Notes: generated from the sequence alone by a model not told the origin. A stretch of 64,000 nucleotides of DNA from CALMEC01 sp964393105 (GCA_964393105.1 CAYMSM010000004.1:1-64000), one strand, 5' to 3'; shown: positions 16,088 to 25,492, counted from the stretch's first letter. Numbers and translations: made by a program.

Positions 16088-18015
16088 GGCTGGGGTGATT
16101 CCGGCAGGGCGCCGGCGCCCGGGTCGGGAGGAGCGACCGCTGGGCCGGTTGACACCACGATGTTGGGGGTGGTGGTGGCCGGATCCACCTGGGCGCCGGG
16201 CGCGGGGAACTGCCGGACGACCGTGCCCTCCGGCGCGCTGTTGGGCTCCGAGTTCGACGTCGGATCTGCGAATCCGTTCTCGCGCAGCTTCTGGCGCGCG
16301 CTTTCAGAGTCGTTGCCGATCACGTTTGGCATCGGGATCGTGTTGGACACGGGCGCCTTGGACAGGACGATGTCGACGGCACTGCCTCTCGGGGCGTTCG
16401 TTCCGCCCCGGGGATCCTGTTCCAGCACGAGCCCGGGGGAACGCTTGGTGGTCTCCCGCGTTCTGACGTCGCCCACCTCCAAACCGGCCTCCTCCAGCAG
16501 GCGTCTGGCTTCGGTCTCGGTCTCGAGCGACAGCGCCGGGACCTCGACGAGATCCTGGCCTTTGCTCACCGACAGCGTGACCGTGGCGCCCTTGTCGATC
16601 GTCGCTTCGGCCAACGGGCTCTGCTCGACGACCTCGTCGACCGGCTTGTCGCTGAACACCAGCTCCTTCTTAGGCTCGAAGTTCGCCTGGCGCAGCTCGA
16701 TTGCGGCGTCGTCGTACAGCTTGCCGACGACGTCCGGCACCTCGCCGGTCTCGGGGCCCGAGCTGACGAGCAGGGTGATCGTCTCCCCTTTGGCCACGTC
16801 GGTCCCCTCACTGGGATCCGTCCCGATTGCCAGACCTTGGACGAAGGTTGTGCTGTTCTGGAACTCGGGATCCACCTTGAAGCCGGCTGTGGTCAGCTCG
16901 GCGGTCGCGCTGCCCTCGGATTGGCCCGCGACGGGGGGCACAGCGACCTTCGCCGCCCGCCCGATGTCGGTGAATAGGTACGCGGAGGCTCCGCCCGCCA
17001 GGACGAGCAGCGCGAGGATCGCGACGAGGATCGGGCCGCGGCGGCGGCGGCGTGGTCGGGGTGGTGGCATGGAGTTCTGTCTGGGGGCGACGCGGGTGGC
17101 CGCCGTGTGCTGGGCAATGATGGGGGTCGTTGCGGGGGACTCGACTGCGGCGAGCACCTGGGTGGCGTCCTCGACCGGCTCGGGCAGCATCGGCCGGACG
17201 GCCAGCAAGGCGTTGCTGAACTCCTCGGCTGTGCGGTATCGACTCCCAGGGCGCTTCTCGAGCGCCCTCATCACGATGTCGTTGAGCTGCGGTGGGATCT
17301 GCGGGACGAGCACCCGCGGGGGGACCGGCGGCTCGTTGATCTGCCGCATTGCGATCGCGACCGGTTTCTCCCCGTCGAACGGCACGCGCCCTGTGAGCAA
17401 CTCGTACAACACGATGCCCACCGAGTAGCAGTCGCTGGCGGTCGTGACGTCCTCGCCGCGAGCTTGCTCGGGAGACAGGTACTGGGCGGTGCCGATGACC
17501 GAGCCGATCTCGGTCATGCCGGCGTCGTCGCCTGCGCGGGCGATGCCGAAGTCGGTGACCTTCAGGTGTCCGTCCTCTGCGATGAGCACGTTCTGCGGCT
17601 TGATGTCGCGGTGAATCACGTTGCGCCGGTGCGCCGCTGAGAGCGCCGCGAGCACTTGCAGCGCGGCGTCGACGGCCTGGCGCGGGGCCAGCTTGCCGCG
17701 CTGGCGGATGATGACCTTGAGGTCCGGGCCGGGCAGGTGCTCCATGACGATGTAGTAGCTGCCCTCCGCCTCGCCCCGGTCGTACACGGTCACGATGTTG
17801 GGGTGCGACAGCCCGGCGGCCGCGGAGGCCTCTCGACGAAATCGCTCGACGAAGTCCGGGTCCGAGGCGAATCGCTCGGCCAGGATCTTGACCGCGACAC
17901 GGCGGTCGAGCAGCCGGTCGTGGGCGAGCCAGACCTTCGCCATGCCCCCGGCCCCGATGGGCTTCTCGAGCTGGTAGCGCCCGCCGACCACCGCGCCTGG
18001 CTCAACCGTCGCCAT
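16084..18015 (-). CDS. pknB: serine/threonine kinase with four PASTA repeats (PknB type)
   Basis: 643 residues from ATG at 18015. The kinase domain (about 10-275) has GAGGMAKVWLA, AVKIL, VIHRDIKPQN, DFGIAR and SPEQ. A juxtamembrane segment, an Arg-rich stop and one transmembrane helix (about 330-348) follow. Four PASTA domains (about 355-630) begin at VPPVAGQ, VPDVVGK, VPALSLE and MPNVIGN; a Pro-rich tail ends the protein. PASTA domains sense muropeptides or lipid II, and the kinase adjusts cell-wall synthesis and division. Eight bases separate it from pbpA upstream, and it overlaps ddl downstream. PP2C at 20753 is the likely counteracting phosphatase. Confidence 0.95.
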   Translation of the reverse strand: MATVEPGAVVGGRYQLEKPIGAGGMAKVWLAHDRLLDRRVAVKILAERFASDPDFVERFRREASAAAGLSHPNIVTVYDRGEAEGSYYIVMEHLPGPDLKVIIRQRGKLAPRQAVDAALQVLAALSAAHRRNVIHRDIKPQNVLIAEDGHLKVTDFGIARAGDDAGMTEIGSVIGTAQYLSPEQARGEDVTTASDCYSVGIVLYELLTGRVPFDGEKPVAIAMRQINEPPVPPRVLVPQIPPQLNDIVMRALEKRPGSRYRTAEEFSNALLAVRPMLPEPVEDATQVLAAVESPATTPIIAQHTAATRVAPRQNSMPPPRPRRRRRGPILVAILALLVLAGGASAYLFTDIGRAAKVAVPPVAGQSEGSATAELTTAGFKVDPEFQNSTTFVQGLAIGTDPSEGTDVAKGETITLLVSSGPETGEVPDVVGKLYDDAAIELRQANFEPKKELVFSDKPVDEVVEQSPLAEATIDKGATVTLSVSKGQDLVEVPALSLETETEARRLLEEAGLEVGDVRTRETTKRSPGLVLEQDPRGGTNAPRGSAVDIVLSKAPVSNTIPMPNVIGNDSESARQKLRENGFADPTSNSEPNSAPEGTVVRQFPAPGAQVDPATTTPNIVVSTGPAVAPPDPGAGALPESPQP

Positions 18016-18022
18016 TTGAGGG

Positions 18023-19456
18023 CTAGCTCACCTCCACTGCGGCGCGCATCACGCGCCCGGCGATGGGGGCCGCGACGACCCCGCCCGTGCCGGTCGTGTC
18101 CTCGACAAGGACGGCGACCGCGACGACCGGGTTGCTCGCCGGGGCGAAGCCGATGAACCAGGCCTGGTTTCGACCGGCGGCGCCGCTTTCGGCGGTGCCT
18201 GTCTTGCCCGCCACCTCGAGGCCGGTCAGTGCTGCCGCGGTTCCTGTTCCCTCACGTACCACTGAGCGCATCATCGCCGATAGCGCGGAGGCCACGTCCG
18301 GCGTGGCGACCCGTCCCTGGGTCTCGGGGCGTCCCTCGCGGACGACATCGCCGCCGCGGTCACGGACCTGGTTGACAAGGAACGGCCGTCGAAGCTCACC
18401 GCCGTTGGCGATCGCGCCCGCCACCATCGCCATCTGCAGCGGCGTCGCGGCCAGCCGCTCCTGGCCGATCGCGACGCGTGGGGTGTCCATGCCCTGCTCG
18501 CCATTTGGCAGCAGCTCGCCGTCGTCAAAGCGTCCCGACGCCACGAGCATCTCGGATGGCAGATCGCGCAGCACCGGATCGGTGCCGAAGCCGAACGCGC
18601 TCATCGTCTCGCCCAGACGCTCCGGGCCGAGCTCCTGCCCGATCCGCGCGAACGTGGTGTTGATCGACTTGGTCAGCGCGGTCTCGAAGGTGTGCGGGCC
18701 GTACCTGGCGCCGCCGAAGTTGGTGATGGCCTGACCGTTCTGCACGAACCGGCCCGTGTCGATGAAGCGTGTGGTCGCGGTGTAGTCGCCGGTCTCGAGG
18801 GCCGATGTCGCCGTCACCACCTTGAACGTCGAGCCGGGTGGCTGGCGGCTCTGGGTCGGTCGCGCCAAGAGCGGTGCGCCCGGTCGACTGCGGACCGCCG
18901 CGAAGTTCGTCGTCACGTCGTTGAGGTTGAAGGTCGGTCCCGACGCCATCGCGATGATCGCGCCCGAGCGCGGGTCGAGTGCCACGACCGCGCCTGCCCG
19001 CCCGGCAAGCGCGTCGACCGCGACCTGTTGCACGCGTGTATCGAGGGTCAGATGAACGTTGGCGCCGCGCTTGTCGGCGAGGTTGAGCCGCCGCAGCAGT
19101 GGCTCGGCGCCGTAGCTTCCGACCAGGTACCGGTCGAACGCGGCTTCGATGCCCGTGCGCCCCAGCTGCGGCGTGGCGTATCCGACCACGTGTGGCGCGA
19201 GCGCGCCCTGCGGATAGACCCGCCGGTAGACCCGCTGCCCGCGGACGTCGGCGGGAACGCTGCGCGCCAGGAACGTTCCGTCTGCGCTGACGATCGCGCC
19301 GCGGTCGACGCGACGCTCCTTCTCGGCGACGTAGGGGTTGCCGCCCCGCCTCTCGAGCTCACCCGCCGCGACGACCTGCCACCACCCCAAGAACCCGGCG
19401 AGCAGCGCGAAGCCGATGACGATCGACAGGTACAGGCGCCTGATGGAGCGGTTCAC
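18023..19456 (-). CDS. pbpA: class B penicillin-binding protein (PbpA)
   Basis: 477 residues from GTG at 19456. There is a short cytoplasmic tail, a transmembrane helix (about 8-28), a PBP dimerisation region, then the transpeptidase domain with the three active-site motifs: STFK in PGSTFKVVTA, SIN in TKSINTTFARIG, and KTGT in AGKTGTAESG. It crosslinks septal or lateral peptidoglycan outside the membrane, working with a SEDS glycosyltransferase. The rodA/ftsW gene lies immediately upstream (1 bp gap), the usual SEDS-bPBP pair. Its length matches actinobacterial PbpA (about 480-490). Confidence 0.95.
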   Translation of the reverse strand: MNRSIRRLYLSIVIGFALLAGFLGWWQVVAAGELERRGGNPYVAEKERRVDRGAIVSADGTFLARSVPADVRGQRVYRRVYPQGALAPHVVGYATPQLGRTGIEAAFDRYLVGSYGAEPLLRRLNLADKRGANVHLTLDTRVQQVAVDALAGRAGAVVALDPRSGAIIAMASGPTFNLNDVTTNFAAVRSRPGAPLLARPTQSRQPPGSTFKVVTATSALETGDYTATTRFIDTGRFVQNGQAITNFGGARYGPHTFETALTKSINTTFARIGQELGPERLGETMSAFGFGTDPVLRDLPSEMLVASGRFDDGELLPNGEQGMDTPRVAIGQERLAATPLQMAMVAGAIANGGELRRPFLVNQVRDRGGDVVREGRPETQGRVATPDVASALSAMMRSVVREGTGTAAALTGLEVAGKTGTAESGAAGRNQAWFIGFAPASNPVVAVAVLVEDTTGTGGVVAAPIAGRVMRAAVEVS

Positions 19457-19457
19457 C

Positions 19458-20756
19458 CTACTGCCCTGACCGCGCGGGCATGCGGCTGCGGTGACTCATC
19501 ACGCAAAGCAGCGCGATCAGCCCGAAGTTCGTGACGACGCTGGAGCCGCCGTAGCTCATGAACGGCAGCGTCACGCCGGTCAGCGGCACGAGCCGGACGA
19601 TGCCGGCGATGATCAGGAACGCCTGGAACGCCAGCACCGCCGTCAGCCCGCCCGCCAGCAGCTTGGAGAAGCCGTCGTTGGACTGGGCGGCGATGACGAA
19701 CCCTCGATAGGCGACGAGAACGAACACCAGCAGGACACCGATTGCCCCGACATATCCCAGCTCGCTCGCGATCGCGCTGAAGATGAAGTCGGTGCGAAGT
19801 TCCGGGATCAGGGTCCTTCCGTCTGCCGTCACCAGGAACCCGCGTCCCAAGCCAGGGCCGACGATGCCGCCGTCGCCCAGCGCGTAGAGCGATTGCACCA
19901 TCTGGAAGCCCAGGTCGCGGGGGTGATCGAACGGCGACAGCCAGCCGGTGACGCGGTCGTGGACGCGCGGCACGGCGAGGTACACCAGAACCGAGCCGAT
20001 GGCGAAGGTCGCCAACCCGGCCGCCGGGTAGGCGACACGTCCCGTCGCCAGGTAGAGCATCGCCAGGAAGACCCCGACGAACAGGAGCGCCGTGCCGAAG
20101 TCGTTCAGCACGACGACCGCCGCCAGGGCCGCGCCCACGAACACGAGCACCGGGGCCAGGTGGCGGAGCGGCGGCACCGGGACTCCGAGCATGCGGCTGG
20201 TCGGGATGGCCAGGACCTCGCGCCGGTCGCGCAGGTATCCGGCAAGGAAGATCACGATCAGCACCTTGGCGAGCTCACCCAGCTGTATCGTCTGGCCGCC
20301 GCCAATCGAGATCCACAGCTTCGCCCCGTTGATCCGGGTGCCGAACAGCATCGTGACGACAAGGAGGCCGACCGCGCTCAACCCGATGATGTAGCTGTAA
20401 TTCTGCAACACGCGGTGGTCGCGCACGAGCACCAGGACAGCCACGAAAACGGCGGCGCCCACCACGATCCAGATCGCCTGGTCGCCCGCAAGCTCGGGAT
20501 CGATGCGGCTCAGCTCGACCAGCCCGATCGCGACGAGCACGCCGACGAGCGGCAGCAGGTACGGGTCGGCGTGCGGCGCCAGCAGCCGCAGCGCCGCGTG
20601 CATCAGCGCGAACACCCCGATGATCGCCCCGGCGGCAGGGAGGGGCCCCAGGTCGAGCCCACCCGCCTGCGCGGATGCGACCGACGCGGCGCCCAGCAGG
20701 CCGACAACCGCGGGCGCGATCAGGAACCCGGCTTCGCGTGTGCGCCTTGATGTCAT
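19458..20756 (-). CDS. rodA: SEDS-family peptidoglycan glycosyltransferase (RodA/FtsW)
   Basis: 432 residues from ATG at 20756, overlapping the PP2C stop as ATGA. It is highly hydrophobic with about 10-12 membrane helices. SEDS features include GARINGAKLWI-like GTRINGAKLWIS, QLGELAKVL, the NDFGTALLF loop and the C-terminal GVTLPFMSYGGSSV. It polymerises lipid II into glycan strands at the outer membrane face. By position in the fhaA-fhaB-pstP-rodA-pbpA order it corresponds to mycobacterial RodA; FtsW cannot be excluded from sequence alone. Confidence 0.93.
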   Translation of the reverse strand: MTSRRTREAGFLIAPAVVGLLGAASVASAQAGGLDLGPLPAAGAIIGVFALMHAALRLLAPHADPYLLPLVGVLVAIGLVELSRIDPELAGDQAIWIVVGAAVFVAVLVLVRDHRVLQNYSYIIGLSAVGLLVVTMLFGTRINGAKLWISIGGGQTIQLGELAKVLIVIFLAGYLRDRREVLAIPTSRMLGVPVPPLRHLAPVLVFVGAALAAVVVLNDFGTALLFVGVFLAMLYLATGRVAYPAAGLATFAIGSVLVYLAVPRVHDRVTGWLSPFDHPRDLGFQMVQSLYALGDGGIVGPGLGRGFLVTADGRTLIPELRTDFIFSAIASELGYVGAIGVLLVFVLVAYRGFVIAAQSNDGFSKLLAGGLTAVLAFQAFLIIAGIVRLVPLTGVTLPFMSYGGSSVVTNFGLIALLCVMSHRSRMPARSGQ

Positions 20757-21970
20757 GGCGTCGCGGTGGGTTTGGGTTTCTTGGGCGCAGGCGGCGGCGG
20801 GGTGATCTCGGGGATCGCAGGCAGCCCGAACCGCCAGATCAGATCGACGGCATGGCGTACCGCCTCACCCTGCCCGCGGGCCGATCGTCCCAGCGCCCCG
20901 GGATCGCCCGCCGTGACGGCGGCGGCGACGACGCCGGTGTCCCCCCACTTCGCGAACAGGGTCAGCGGGCCCAGCTCCACCGGCGCGCCGTGGTAGACAC
21001 GCACGGTCTGGCCCTGGGTGCCGTCGACGAAGTACGTGCGCGATCCGATCCACGCACCGAGCGCCCCCAGGATAAGCACGCCGATCGTTGTCAGTCCGAC
21101 CGCCCGGCGAAGCCGCGGACCGCGGCCGAGCACGGTCGACTCGAGCACGGCCGGCGTGCGTGCGCTCTTGGGAGCGGGCGGAGTCGGGATGTTCAGGGGC
21201 TGCGTCGCGTCGGTCACGACGGCGAGGGCAGCGGTGTCGCCAGCGGCTGCGGCCTGTCCGTCGAACCTGGCGAGCACGACCGTGATGTTGTCCGTGCCAC
21301 CGCGCTCGAGTGCGGCCGCCACCAGGCTTTCGACGGCCTCACGCAATCCGGATGCCTGCGCGATCGTGTGCGCGATCTCCTCATCGCGCACCAGGGAAGA
21401 GAGCCCGTCGCTGCACAGCAGGATCATGTCGCCGTTGTCGAGCGGGACGCGTACCTCGTCGACCTCGACCTCGGGCTCGGCGCCAAGCGCGCGGGTGATG
21501 ATGTTGCGTGAGCGGTGACGCTCGGCCTCCTCGGGCAGGAGTTGCCCCTGGCGCACCATCTCGCCGACGACCGAATGATCGTCGGTCAGCTGGCGCAGCT
21601 CGCCCTGGCGATACAGGTATCCCCGGGAGTCGCCGACATGCATGAGCGTCGCCTGCTCGCCGTCGAACAGCGCTGCGGTGGCGGTCGTTCCCATCCCTGC
21701 GCGGGTGCTGTCGTCGGAAGCCGCCGATCGGATGCGACGGTTGGCCTCGACGAGCGCGTCGCGCAGCTCCTGCGGGGTCGCCTTGTGGCCGAGTTGCTCG
21801 AGGGTCTCGACCGTGATCTGTGCCGCCACCTCGCCCGCCTTGGCGCCACCCATGCCGTCCGCGACGGCCAGGAGCGGTGGCCGGGCCAGATACCGATCCT
21901 CGTTGTGGCTGCGTACACGTCCGGTGTTGGACGCATGCGCCACCTCACTCAGGCGCAGGGGGCCGGACAC
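20753..21970 (-). CDS. pstP: PP2C-family serine/threonine phosphatase (PstP type)
   Basis: 405 residues from GTG at 21970. The catalytic domain (about 8-235) has the metal-binding NEDR and ADGMGG motifs, MHVGDSRGYLY, LLCSDGLSSLV and GTDNITVVL. One transmembrane helix follows (about 300-320), then an extracytoplasmic domain of about 60 residues and a Pro/Lys tail ending KPKPTATP. It removes phosphate from the kinases and their targets and is known in actinobacteria to balance PknA/PknB. Two bases separate it from fhaB. The start at GTG gives a normal N terminus (SEVAHASNTGRVR). Confidence 0.94.
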   Translation of the reverse strand: MSGPLRLSEVAHASNTGRVRSHNEDRYLARPPLLAVADGMGGAKAGEVAAQITVETLEQLGHKATPQELRDALVEANRRIRSAASDDSTRAGMGTTATAALFDGEQATLMHVGDSRGYLYRQGELRQLTDDHSVVGEMVRQGQLLPEEAERHRSRNIITRALGAEPEVEVDEVRVPLDNGDMILLCSDGLSSLVRDEEIAHTIAQASGLREAVESLVAAALERGGTDNITVVLARFDGQAAAAGDTAALAVVTDATQPLNIPTPPAPKSARTPAVLESTVLGRGPRLRRAVGLTTIGVLILGALGAWIGSRTYFVDGTQGQTVRVYHGAPVELGPLTLFAKWGDTGVVAAAVTAGDPGALGRSARGQGEAVRHAVDLIWRFGLPAIPEITPPPPAPKKPKPTATP

Positions 21971-21972
21971 TG

Positions 21973-22530
21973 CTATTCCTCGTAGCGGAAGACTGTTTCG
22001 CCCAGGCGGATCTCGTCGTGGACCTTGAGCTGCGTCTGCCCGTCGATCCGTCTTCCGTTGACGAACGTTCCGTTGGTCGAGCCCAGATCCTCGATGAAGT
22101 AGAAGTGGCCACGCGGAAAGACGCGCGCGTGCATGTGCGACGCGAACTGGTCTGAGACCGGGATGCCGCTGCTACGCGAGCGACCCAGGGTCATGCCCGC
22201 CTCGAGCAGGTACTCAGAGCCGGAGGGCAGCGACGGGGACCGCGACACGGTGAGCCTGGGAGTGATGTTCAGTGACAACTCGAACACGGGTCCGGTCGGC
22301 CGTTCGCGTGACGTGCCCGGCACGGGTGGGACGGCGACTGCCGGGGCGTCGCTGAGGCGTGGCGCGACCGCGGCCTGGCCGCCGGTGTCGCCGGCGTCGA
22401 CCTTCGGGGGCGCGACGACCGGCTCGGCATCGTGCAGGTCCCGCATCGACGAGCGCACGATCGACCACACGAACAGGAGAAGCAGCAGAAGGAAGGCCGC
22501 CTCGGCGATGAGCAGTCCGGTCTCGGTCAC
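21973..22530 (-). CDS. fhaB: membrane-linked FHA-domain protein (FhaB)
   Basis: 185 residues from GTG at 22530, overlapping the fhaA stop. An N-terminal hydrophobic helix (about 6-26) is followed by a linker of about 70 residues and a C-terminal FHA domain (about 105-180) with GRSRSSGIPVSD, SHMHARV and LGSTNGTFVNG. FHA domains bind phosphothreonine. The mycobacterial counterpart FhaB (FipA) links Pkn signalling to division. In line with that, it sits between fhaA and the phosphatase gene. Confidence 0.93.
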   Translation of the reverse strand: MTETGLLIAEAAFLLLLLLFVWSIVRSSMRDLHDAEPVVAPPKVDAGDTGGQAAVAPRLSDAPAVAVPPVPGTSRERPTGPVFELSLNITPRLTVSRSPSLPSGSEYLLEAGMTLGRSRSSGIPVSDQFASHMHARVFPRGHFYFIEDLGSTNGTFVNGRRIDGQTQLKVHDEIRLGETVFRYEE

Positions 22531-23663
22531 TTCGCGTGCTCCACGGTCAGCTCGGTCGTGCCGATCTGGATGCGGTCGCCGTCGGCCAGGGCGTGACGGC
22601 GGATGCGCTGTCCGTTGACGATCGTGCCGTTGGTCGAGCTGGCGTCGACGATGAAGTAATCCAGGCCGATGTGGCGGATCTCGGCGTGCAGGCGGCTGGC
22701 GTTGGAGTCCTGAATGACGATGTCGCAGTCACGGCTACGGCCGACGGTGGTGGCGCGCTTGGTGAGGGCGTGTCGCCGACCATCGACAAGGACGGCCAGC
22801 TCCTCCTGGACGAGCCCTTCGGCGCGCGCTTCGGCAGCCGAGAAGATCTGGGTTCCGCTGACCCCGGCGAGCGGTTCGTAGCCGCCGGGCGGAGGCAGCG
22901 GCGTCGCGACGGGAGGTGTCGGGACGGGGGGCGGCAGCGAGGCCGGCGGGAGCGCGGGCTGGGTGACCGGCGGCGCGACGGGCTCCGGCTCGGGAGGAGC
23001 AGGCACGGCGGCCTCGTCGTCGACCGCCGGTGTTTCGTCCTCGGCCATCGGCGGCGAGTCGAGCACCTCGGAACCCGTCACGGGAAGCTCGTCGACGATC
23101 GCGCCTTCAGGGCCGACCTCGATGTTCGACTCAAGCAGAGGATCCGGCGCGTCAGCCAGCCCGTCCGCCACGACTGGCACCACGGGGTCTGGTACGTCTG
23201 CGCCGGATGGCGGTGCGACGACCGGGAGTGGCAGCGGCGCGGGGTCGGAAAGATCTGGCGAGGCTGCATCGACCTCGGCAGGCGCCTCGACGGGCGGGTC
23301 GACGACGCGGCAGGCGATGCCGTACTCGCCGACCCTTAGGTCGGTGTCGGCCTCCAGCGTCACCTTGGGCTCGGACAGCAGCGTGAAGCCCTCGTGGTGC
23401 GCTCGCTCGGTCAGGTACACGCTGAGCTCGGTCGTGAGGGACGCCTCGAACGACGCGAACCGGTTGCGGTCGGTCGGCGACAGGTAGACGACGTACTCGT
23501 TGGGGACATACACGCGTGAGACCGACACGGTCTTGTGGTCCTCCATCTCACGCGCGAGCTTGCGCGCAAGTTCGACCGGCTCCACGTGCCCGCGGAACAG
23601 TCGTCCGAAGACGCGCTCGACGAATCCTCCGATCGTGTCCTCCACGTTGCGTAGTGCGCTCAT
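22527..23663 (-). CDS. fhaA: DUF3662 and FHA domain protein (FhaA)
   Basis: 378 residues from ATG at 23663, overlapping the kinase stop as ATGA. The N-terminal DUF3662 domain (about 1-125) begins MSALRNVEDTIGGFVERVFG and includes REMEDHKTVSVSRVYVPN. A long acidic, proline-rich linker (about 135-270) follows. The C-terminal FHA domain (about 295-375) has VGRSRDCDIVIQDSNASRLHAEI and SSTNGTIVNG (split here into parts), with the phosphothreonine-binding Arg and Ser/Asn. In mycobacteria FhaA binds the MurJ pseudokinase domain and restrains peptidoglycan synthesis. The larger open frame upstream is antisense-like and is excluded. Confidence 0.93.
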   Translation of the reverse strand: MSALRNVEDTIGGFVERVFGRLFRGHVEPVELARKLAREMEDHKTVSVSRVYVPNEYVVYLSPTDRNRFASFEASLTTELSVYLTERAHHEGFTLLSEPKVTLEADTDLRVGEYGIACRVVDPPVEAPAEVDAASPDLSDPAPLPLPVVAPPSGADVPDPVVPVVADGLADAPDPLLESNIEVGPEGAIVDELPVTGSEVLDSPPMAEDETPAVDDEAAVPAPPEPEPVAPPVTQPALPPASLPPPVPTPPVATPLPPPGGYEPLAGVSGTQIFSAAEARAEGLVQEELAVLVDGRRHALTKRATTVGRSRDCDIVIQDSNASRLHAEIRHIGLDYFIVDASSTNGTIVNGQRIRRHALADGDRIQIGTTELTVEHAK

Positions 23664-25345
23664 GAGGCCGGCAGTCGTTCCACAGTGACGTTTCGGAGTG
23701 TGACAGTTCTCCGCCGGTCTGCCGCGAAGCGCAGTCGCCGCCATGGGCCGGCTGCCCAGGCTGCGACGAGTATACCGCCGGGAATGAACGCTCCTGCCGC
23801 AGATTCGACGCTCCCGCCGCACGCCCAGACCGCGACGATCAGCGCAGCGATCCACACCGCGACGCCCATTGCCCGCGGCACGCCGCGACGCAAGCGCACG
23901 ATGGCAGGCATCACAAGGGCCGCGATGGCGAGGACACCCGCCGCGATTGCCACGGAGGGCCGGTTCTGAAGGGGTTCGCCGACCAGTTGCACCACCGAGA
24001 GCGGTGAGACCACGCCCTCGAGCTCGCCCCAGACGCTTGTCAATCGGCCCCCGTCCACCGCCGGGTCGGCACCTGCGATCGCCTGCCAGGTCAGCGTCGC
24101 ACCGAGACCTGTGAGCACCGCCCAAATCCGCCATCGCAACCCCTGCACGGCCCCGGCCACGGCTGCGTAGACGGGTGCGACGCCCAATGCGGCGAGCACC
24201 GGCGCGGCGGCCGGCAACATCACGAGCCGGCCGCGCCTGCGCATGGGCGCCAGGGCAACGAGCCCGAGCGCTCCGACCAGCATCGCGAGGCCCGGTGAGT
24301 GCATGCCGACCGCGACGGTGCCGCCGATCACGCTGGCGAGCGCCGCGGCCCAGGGGAAGCAGGCGAACGCCACGGCCGCTGCGACCATCGCGGCGGCGAC
24401 CCCACCGGGCTGCAGATCCGCGATGCGATGCAGCACGACGCCGACCAAAGCCGCCCCGGTGAAGGCGTTCGCGATCCTGGCGATGGAGCCGGCGTGACGG
24501 TTGCGGGGCGCTCCCATGCCTTCCGGCGAGAGGGCTTGCGCGCGCAGCGTCCGCGCCATCCACCCCGGTGCCGGACGTACGCCCGGGTCGGGGGCCAAGC
24601 CCGAGTCGATTGCCCGACACAACGCGGCCGGCAGGTCGGGGCGTGTCGTGGCAAGGGCGGGAATGCGCCCCACGGCGGCGCGACGCAGTGTCTCGCCCGG
24701 GCTGGGGCCCACCAGGGGGTTGTGTCCCGCGAGACCCTCGTACAGGACGAGGCATGCGGAATAGACGTCGGCAGCAGGGCCGGTTTGGTTGCCGCGGGCC
24801 TGTTCGGGCGCCATGTACGACACGGTTCCCACCAGGCCGCCGATCGTGGTGAGCCCGGCCTCACCAGCGATGCGGGCGATACCGAAGTCGGCCAGCCGGC
24901 CCCGGCCGGCGTGATCGACAAGGATGTTGGCCGGCTTGACGTCGCGATGGGTGACCCCCCGCTCATGCGCGTGGGCGAGCCCGTCCAGGACGTCGGCCAC
25001 GACCTCGATGAGTGCGGCGGGGTTCCCTGCGGTCCATCCCTCACGCGTCCGGTCGGCAAGCGAGGATCCCTCGACCAACTCGCTGACCAGGTAACACGCG
25101 GCATCGTCCTCACCGAAGTCCAGCAGCCGCACGATGCCAGGGTGCGCGAGGCGCGCCGCCGCGCGTACCTCCGCCCCGGCCCGTCGAGCCATCTCGACGC
25201 CGAGGGGGATCTCCTTGACCGCCACATCCTGGCCCGTGTGCACATCATGGGCGCGGTGCACGGACGACGCGCCGCCGCGGCCCAGAAGGCCTCCGATGCG
25301 GTAGCGGCCCAGGACCATCCGCTGATCGTTGTCGCGTGCGAGCAT
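23660..25345 (-). CDS. serine/threonine kinase with multi-pass membrane C-terminal domain
   Basis: 561 residues from ATG at 25345, preceded by AAGGA at suitable spacing; an upstream extension runs to the tRNA-Leu boundary and is unlikely. The kinase domain (about 12-275) has GRGGASSVHRA, AVKEI, VTHRDVKPAN, DFGIAR and APEQ. The second half (about 295-545) is mostly hydrophobic, with roughly eight to ten predicted helices, instead of the single helix and sensor domain usual for bacterial kinases. It heads the operon where mycobacteria have fhaA first and place pknA between pbpA and pknB. It may replace PknA (inference). I do not recognise the membrane domain. Confidence 0.88.
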   Translation of the reverse strand: MLARDNDQRMVLGRYRIGGLLGRGGASSVHRAHDVHTGQDVAVKEIPLGVEMARRAGAEVRAAARLAHPGIVRLLDFGEDDAACYLVSELVEGSSLADRTREGWTAGNPAALIEVVADVLDGLAHAHERGVTHRDVKPANILVDHAGRGRLADFGIARIAGEAGLTTIGGLVGTVSYMAPEQARGNQTGPAADVYSACLVLYEGLAGHNPLVGPSPGETLRRAAVGRIPALATTRPDLPAALCRAIDSGLAPDPGVRPAPGWMARTLRAQALSPEGMGAPRNRHAGSIARIANAFTGAALVGVVLHRIADLQPGGVAAAMVAAAVAFACFPWAAALASVIGGTVAVGMHSPGLAMLVGALGLVALAPMRRRGRLVMLPAAAPVLAALGVAPVYAAVAGAVQGLRWRIWAVLTGLGATLTWQAIAGADPAVDGGRLTSVWGELEGVVSPLSVVQLVGEPLQNRPSVAIAAGVLAIAALVMPAIVRLRRGVPRAMGVAVWIAALIVAVWACGGSVESAAGAFIPGGILVAAWAAGPWRRLRFAADRRRTVTLRNVTVERLPAS

Positions 25346-25408
25346 GAGGGGATTCCTTCGCCGGCCCCGTGCTACCATCCTGCGACCCGGATTCAGGCAG
25401 GAAGCCAC

Positions 25409-25492
25409 GGGCGAGTGGTGAAATTGGTAGACACGCTAGGTTCAGGGTCTAGTGCTCGAAAGAGCTTGGGGGTTCGAGTCCCCCCTCGCCCA
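25409..25492 (+). tRNA. tRNA-Leu (CAG)
   Basis: Acceptor GGGCGAG pairs with CTCGCCC, discriminator A. D arm TGGTGAAATTGGTAGACACG. Anticodon stem CTAGG/TCTAG with loop TTCAGGG, anticodon CAG. The long variable arm (TGCTCGAAAGAGCT) marks class II. The T arm is GGGGGTTCGAGTCCCCC. It lies between the divergent kinase gene and the plus-strand anchored protein. Confidence 0.95.

Noticed and set aside
14567..17428. 953-codon plus-strand frame across ddl and pknB
   Set aside because: Fully antisense to two well-supported enzymes with catalytic motifs; its own translation is low-complexity Arg/Ser/Pro.
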